A stretch of 9,750 bases of DNA from an uncultured Ruminococcus sp. Its GTDB lineage: Bacteria; Bacillota; Clostridia; Oscillospirales; Acutalibacteraceae. A model generated the notes under the pieces. It saw only the letters and a list, made by a program, of their open reading frames with translations. It made no database searches and was not told the origin of the DNA. The DNA lies in the NCBI GenBank assembly GCA_905234305.1, contig CAJOHT010000065.1:1-9750 (forward strand). The letters run 5' to 3'. Shown piece by piece: positions 5,919 to 9,750 of the stretch (position 1 is its first letter; each line of letters begins with the position of its first letter). A program made the position numbers and the translations under genes.

Positions 5919-8162
5919 TCATTTAAATTCTATTTTAAATTCGCCGTTTTGGGCGAAAGATACGTTACGGTACATTTTTGGAGGATAATCGGAGGAGGTC
6001 CAGACGATTTCCCCGTAATTAAGCGCGCCGATATTCTCAATATTACCGCACGCTATAAGATAATCGGGAGAACAGTATTCTTCGGGAATAACGCCCGCGT
6101 CGCCCTTATAGGGCGCTATCAGAACGCTTATCATCCCGTCGGTAACATACTGCCACGTATGGTTCTTTATATTTACAATCTCATCCGTAACGGTATCGGT
6201 CAGCTTTACCGAAACGCTTTTATCCTCTTCAAACTCATTATAATATTTACATTCGCGAGCCTTACGGTAAACTCTTTCATTAGTGTTAAATCTATAATAC
6301 AACAGAACCTTCTCTACGTCAAATTCATCCAAAATATTTTCGGCGCATCCCATCTCTCGCTTCTCACGCGCGGCGGGTATTATAAGGGTATTGATTTTAT
6401 AGGAATTATTATGAAGCCTTTCAGACAGGGAATCGAAATTATAACGCGAGCCCCCGCTCGACAACACATCCATACCCTTCGGGGAATTAAGCGATACGCA
6501 CGTACCCTCGCCCGCCGAATACACGGTAAGCTCGGTTTTATTTGATTTTAATAATAGTCCCGCAGAATAATTCAGCGCCAACATAGCAGCCGATATCAAT
6601 AAAGCCGCAACAACACTTTTACGCCTGTTTTTAAACATAAGAGCCGCCGCGATAAATACAATAGTTATACCGAACCACAGCTTCATATACAAAGGACTTG
6701 AGTAAAACGTTATAAATGGAATATCGGCTATACCGTTTACCGCGAAAACTATCCATTTACCTATAACCTTTGAAATAAAAGCAGTTCCTAAAGTCAAGAG
6801 ATTCAATATCGGTATATACCATAAAACCGATGTCAGGATTGAAAATACCATCAATCCGCCGACAAAAGGCGAAATGAGAATCGAGTATATAAATACTAAC
6901 GGATTACAAATCCCGAAAAACAGCAGCGTAATAGGACTTATAGCAACTACGGCACAAATTGAAGCGGCGAAAATCAAGTAAATATACCTTAAAGCTCTTA
7001 TTGAAAACAACTCCGCGGCAATTCTTATCTTATCGATTCTGTTTACGGCAGAATGTTCCAGGAAAAAGAGATTTATATTTCTTTTATAGAATTTTCTATC
7101 GAATACATCGCTAAATTTCGGCAGTCCCCATACGATTCCAGCTACCGAAGCAAACGACATAAGCATACCAACGTCGCCTACCGAGAATGGATTTATAACG
7201 GTTAAGAGCATAGCCGCTAAACCGAGGTTATTGAATACATCACTATGGCGTTTAAACAGACTGCCAGTAATCAGAACTAAAATCATAATTCCCGAACGCA
7301 TAGCGGAAACGGAACATCCCGTAACTGCGACATAAATAAGAATACAAGATACTGTTATAATATATCCCGCTATTCTACCAAAACGCCGCTTTTTAAAAGC
7401 GCCTGTAAGCATCATAATATATGACGCGACAATGCTCATATGCATTCCCGATATTACGATAATATAACTGAGTCCCGTGCTTTTGAACGCGTCGTAAAGC
7501 TCAGGCGAAAGCGTGTATTTATCGCCGAGAGATATGGCGCTGCATAATTCGCCCTCATATCCCGAAATCAAAACCTTATGAACGTACGTAAGTTTTTCCC
7601 TTAAAACGGCGGGAAATATTCTTATATCGGTATACTTAGCGCTTTCAACAGTATAATCGAAGGTATAGCCGTCGTTATATCCGTTATAATCAAACCTGCG
7701 GGATTTATAGTAATTGTTGCTAACTCTCCTGAGCGTAACGCCGCAGTTAATCCTATCGCCCAATTCAGCGCCCATATCGACAGCCGTCATTATAACGACC
7801 CTGCAATTCGCTTCATTACCGTCAACTTTATCGCAGTCCAGCTCATAAAAGTAATGGTCATAAGCGGTACGGTGATTTGTTAGTATTCCGGAAACGGTAC
7901 AGGCTTTATCATTATATTGCTCGGTTTTTATTTCGAATATAGAATTATAAACATTAAGATAAAAGGTTGAAAGAATTATAATTATACCGACAAGCACATA
8001 TACCCTGCGGTTATTCTTCAGCTTTTTCAGCAAAATCGAAAGCAGTATAAGCCCTGCCGCGAACACTAAGGTAAATACCGATCCGTAATAGCCGAAATAA
8101 AAAACGACCGAAAACGTTATCAGCATTGTTAAACCGATATACGCAAACAGTCGTTTAGTCAT
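5919..8162 (-). CDS. comEC: ComEC/Rec2 DNA-uptake channel with degenerate C-terminal hydrolase-like domain
   Basis: ComEC forms the inner-membrane channel for single-stranded DNA in natural transformation. The 747-residue product has the usual three parts. Membrane segments and a DUF4131/OB-like domain occupy about 1-185. The competence domain (about 200-510) includes GLSYIIVISGMHMS (230-243), TGCSVSAMRS (281-290) and a long series of membrane helices. The C-terminal region from about 543 matches the beta-lactamase-like domain in position and opening pattern (VYSAGEGTCVSL, in place of the usual DVGQGD). The expected SHxDxDH metal motif is replaced by PAAREKREMG (596-605), with no His or Asp in it, so nuclease activity of this domain is unlikely. 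The ATG at 8162 follows AAGGGT at modest spacing. The gene sits 26 bases after the phosphoribosyltransferase. No comEA is beside it, and other uptake genes are not in view, so active competence is unproven. Confidence 0.9.
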   Translation of the reverse strand: MTKRLFAYIGLTMLITFSVVFYFGYYGSVFTLVFAAGLILLSILLKKLKNNRRVYVLVGIIIILSTFYLNVYNSIFEIKTEQYNDKACTVSGILTNHRTAYDHYFYELDCDKVDGNEANCRVVIMTAVDMGAELGDRINCGVTLRRVSNNYYKSRRFDYNGYNDGYTFDYTVESAKYTDIRIFPAVLREKLTYVHKVLISGYEGELCSAISLGDKYTLSPELYDAFKSTGLSYIIVISGMHMSIVASYIMMLTGAFKKRRFGRIAGYIITVSCILIYVAVTGCSVSAMRSGIMILVLITGSLFKRHSDVFNNLGLAAMLLTVINPFSVGDVGMLMSFASVAGIVWGLPKFSDVFDRKFYKRNINLFFLEHSAVNRIDKIRIAAELFSIRALRYIYLIFAASICAVVAISPITLLFFGICNPLVFIYSILISPFVGGLMVFSILTSVLWYIPILNLLTLGTAFISKVIGKWIVFAVNGIADIPFITFYSSPLYMKLWFGITIVFIAAALMFKNRRKSVVAALLISAAMLALNYSAGLLLKSNKTELTVYSAGEGTCVSLNSPKGMDVLSSGGSRYNFDSLSERLHNNSYKINTLIIPAAREKREMGCAENILDEFDVEKVLLYYRFNTNERVYRKARECKYYNEFEEDKSVSVKLTDTVTDEIVNIKNHTWQYVTDGMISVLIAPYKGDAGVIPEEYCSPDYLIACGNIENIGALNYGEIVWTSSDYPPKMYRNVSFAQNGEFKIEFK

Positions 8163-8188
8163 TTTCTTTACCCTTTTAATCTAAAAAT

Positions 8189-8728
8189 TTACTTTGGAAA
8201 TACGGGGAGTTTCTCGAGGAAAATAATGTCGTCACGTTCAGCGGCGTCGCCCTCGGCGAGTACGGCTACCTTACCTACGGTAATACCGCCCGCCTTTTCA
8301 ACGAGCTTTTCAAGAGCGATAAGGCTTTCTCCTGTTGAGATAACGTCGTCTACTATGAGAACCTTTTTACCCTTTATTTTCTCAATATCGTCAGTGCCGA
8401 TATACAGCTTCTGAAGCGATAATGTAGTAATCGAGCGAACCTCTACATTAACATACTCGGGCATATATACCTTTAAACCCTTGCGGGCTACAACGTAAGG
8501 AAGATTTTCCTGACGCGCCATCTCGTAACCGAGAGGGATACCCTTAGCCTCGGCAGTAACGATAACGTCGTGTTCGGGGCATTTTTTTATAAGCTCACGC
8601 GCGCTCGCGACAGTAATTTCAACGTCGCCGAACATTATAAACGCGGCAATATCAAGCTCCTTGCTAACCTCGCAGAGCGGAAGCTCGCGCTCCAAGCCCG
8701 CGATAGTCATTTTATAAGTCTTACCCAT
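8189..8728 (-). CDS. Type I phosphoribosyltransferase, adenine phosphoribosyltransferase-like
   Basis: The 179-residue protein is a soluble type I phosphoribosyltransferase, a fold used in purine salvage to join a base with PRPP. The PRPP loop is clear: VLIVDDVISTGES (123-135). TAEAKGIPLGYEMAR (59-73) and VVARKG (79-84) match the Apt-like order of motifs. The ISTGES loop and the N-terminal GLERELPLC block differ from textbook Apt (LLATGGT loop). The family is often annotated as adenine phosphoribosyltransferase, but the base used here cannot be read from sequence, so I give no symbol. The ATG at 8728 has GAGGTG 6 bases upstream. An in-frame GTG at 8737 lies inside that site and is less likely. 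It starts 13 bases after the HIT gene stop and precedes comEC, within one transcript. Confidence 0.82.
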   Translation of the reverse strand: MGKTYKMTIAGLERELPLCEVSKELDIAAFIMFGDVEITVASARELIKKCPEHDVIVTAEAKGIPLGYEMARQENLPYVVARKGLKVYMPEYVNVEVRSITTLSLQKLYIGTDDIEKIKGKKVLIVDDVISTGESLIALEKLVEKAGGITVGKVAVLAEGDAAERDDIIFLEKLPVFPK

Positions 8729-8741
8729 ATCCTTCACCTCA

Positions 8742-9077
8742 TTAACACATTTTCCCTAAAGTCGTTCCGCCCATAAGGTGGAAGTGAATATGGAATACTG
8801 TCTGGCCCGCGTCGGGACCGCAGTTATTTACTATACGATAACCGCCTTTTAAACCGACCGATTTAGCGATTTCGCCAGCTTTAGAGAAGATATGCGCAAC
8901 AACGGCGCTGTTTTCTTCGTTAAGCTCGTCGGCGCTCGCGATATGCTCCTTAGGGATCATAACTATATGAACGGGAGCCGCGGGTTCGATATCGTAAAAA
9001 GCAAGCATTTTATCGTCTTCGTAAACCTTTTTTGACGGAATAGAACCGTCCGCTATTTTACAAAAAATACAATCCAT
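8742..9077 (-). CDS. HIT-family nucleotide hydrolase (HinT-like)
   Basis: This is a small cytoplasmic histidine-triad protein. Relatives hydrolyse adenosine phosphoramidates or related nucleotide conjugates. The 111 residues are full length. CIFCKI at 3-8 gives the paired Cys that, with downstream His, can bind zinc. IEPAAPVHIVMIPKEHI (30-46) is the central strand-loop. NNCGPDAGQTVFHIHFHLMGG (84-104) carries the triad His96, His98 and His100. The ATG at 9077 is preceded by GGAG with 7 bases of spacing. It is the first gene behind a sigma-A-like promoter and leads the six-gene run through the phosphoribosyltransferase and comEC. The pairing of a nucleotide-conjugate hydrolase with a phosphoribosyltransferase suggests a purine-nucleotide theme, but a functional link is only inferred. 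Confidence 0.93.
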   Translation of the reverse strand: MDCIFCKIADGSIPSKKVYEDDKMLAFYDIEPAAPVHIVMIPKEHIASADELNEENSAVVAHIFSKAGEIAKSVGLKGGYRIVNNCGPDAGQTVFHIHFHLMGGTTLGKMC

Positions 9078-9115
9078 AATTTTTCTCCAAAATGTAAGTT
9101 TTTAACACATATAAT

Positions 9116-9144
9116 ATTCTAATACATCGCAAATAAAATTTCAA
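9116..9144 (-). promoter_or_regulatory. Sigma-A type promoter of the HIT-phosphoribosyltransferase-comEC-holA-rnmV run
   Basis: On the minus strand TTGAAA (9144-9139) and TAGAAT (9121-9116) are 17 bases apart, one mismatch from consensus in each box. The -35 box begins directly after the plsY stop codon. The predicted transcript start is near 9109, giving a leader of about 30 bases. The -35 sequence and spacing are the same as at the tepA promoter. AT-rich surroundings raise the chance of a false match somewhat. Confidence 0.62.
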
Positions 9145-9750
9145 CTATTTTTTTGCGCTAATTTTCTTTTCCTCACCAGCTAAAAGGCGCTTAATATTGG
9201 AACTGTGCTTAATCACAACAAAAAGCCCTATCATAAACGCCGCCGCCGTACAAAGTACAACGTATGAAACAGGATAATGGAAATTCATATAATCTATAAA
9301 GAAAGTCAGAATAAATGTGTATACTGGGAAAAGGCACGCGCAGGTAATGCTCGCGAGCGAAATAATCTTCGAGAAGATAAAAACGATCAAGAATGTCAGA
9401 TCCTCCCAGAAGATGCCGTTTTCATCATACCAGCCGCCGAAACTATTCCCTTACCGCCCTTAAAACGGAAATATACGGGGTAGCTGTGGCCGAGTATACC
9501 GAAAAAGCCGCATAGGTATTTTCCGATTACAACAATTCCGTCTATATCCTTAGACCCAGCGAATACAATCGAAAACATTATACCTCCGATTAGCACCGCG
9601 ATTACCGACTTTAAAAAGTCAAAAACTATCGTCAATATAGCGGGAACCTTTCCGACCGAACGCAGAACGTTAGTAAAGCCCGCGTTGCCGCTTCCCATAT
9701 TGCGGATATCCTCTTCACCCTTAGTCGCGATACTCGTAACGATTACGGCA
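9145..9750 (-). pseudogene. plsY: Glycerol-3-phosphate acyltransferase PlsY, partial at the right edge and frame-broken
   Basis: PlsY is a membrane acyltransferase that moves an acyl group from acyl-phosphate (made by PlsX) to glycerol-3-phosphate, the first step of phospholipid synthesis. From the right edge the frame reads GEDIRNMGSGNAGFTN (motif 1), hydrophobic segments, and GILGHSYPVYFRFKGGKG (motifs 2 and 3). It then runs into TGA at 9396-9398. The C-terminal part continues in another frame, open from about 9450 and clearly recognisable by 9390 (IVFIFSKIISLASITCACLFPVY), with two more membrane segments and a basic tail ending at 9145. The switch therefore lies between about 9450 and 9396. 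Against the family spacing from GGKG to SLxSI as I remember it, about four residues also seem to be missing, so the lesion may exceed one base. The N-terminus lies outside the window. Loss of an essential gene would be surprising, so a sequence error or a mixed-strain assembly is a real possibility. Confidence 0.85.

Noticed and set aside
5949..6545. Plus-strand open frame of 198 codons opposite the end of comEC
   Set aside because: It is a shadow of the degenerate ComEC C-terminal domain. No family match or ribosome binding site is visible.

Overview
The window reads as chromosomal DNA from a low-to-mid GC Gram-positive bacterium of the class Clostridia. A Ruminococcaceae/Oscillospirales-type gut anaerobe is my best guess, but only an inference. 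The reasons are strong GGAGG-type ribosome binding sites, near-consensus sigma-A promoters, a TepA-type ClpP-like protein beside FtsK/SpoIIIE, an RNase M5 with a long C-terminal extension, and a CmpB-type small membrane protein. I see no mobile element, CRISPR array, tRNA, rRNA or integration scar. No non-coding stretch exceeds about 190 bases.

Layout: (1) Bases 1-2483, minus strand: an envelope/chromosome operon read from a near-consensus promoter at 2455-2483, in the order tepA, uppP, ftsK (ftsK runs off the left edge). (2) Bases 2581-3845, plus strand: one CNNM/CBS-domain (HlyC/CorC-like) membrane protein gene. It is split by a reading-frame break near 3298 and ends in a strong intrinsic terminator at 3831-3862. 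(3) Bases 3842-9144, minus strand: a six-gene run read from a second sigma-A-like promoter at 9116-9144, in the order hinT-like HIT protein, phosphoribosyltransferase, comEC, holA, rnmV, CmpB-like membrane protein. Its last stop codon overlaps the stop of the convergent CNNM gene. (4) Bases 9145-9750, minus strand: plsY, open at the right edge and also broken by a frame shift.

The genes are mostly housekeeping. UppP recycles the undecaprenyl carrier for wall synthesis, FtsK moves DNA at division, PlsY makes lysophosphatidic acid for membrane lipid, HolA is the clamp-loader delta subunit, and RNase M5 matures 5S rRNA. ComEC is the DNA-uptake channel, but its C-terminal metallo-beta-lactamase-like domain has lost the metal-binding motif.

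I found no convincing new multi-gene system. The points most worth a second look are two independent frame breaks in genes expected to be intact (a CNNM transporter and the normally essential plsY), the degenerate ComEC hydrolase domain, a hairpin that covers the ribosome binding site of the CmpB-like gene, and an intercistronic hairpin between tepA and uppP.
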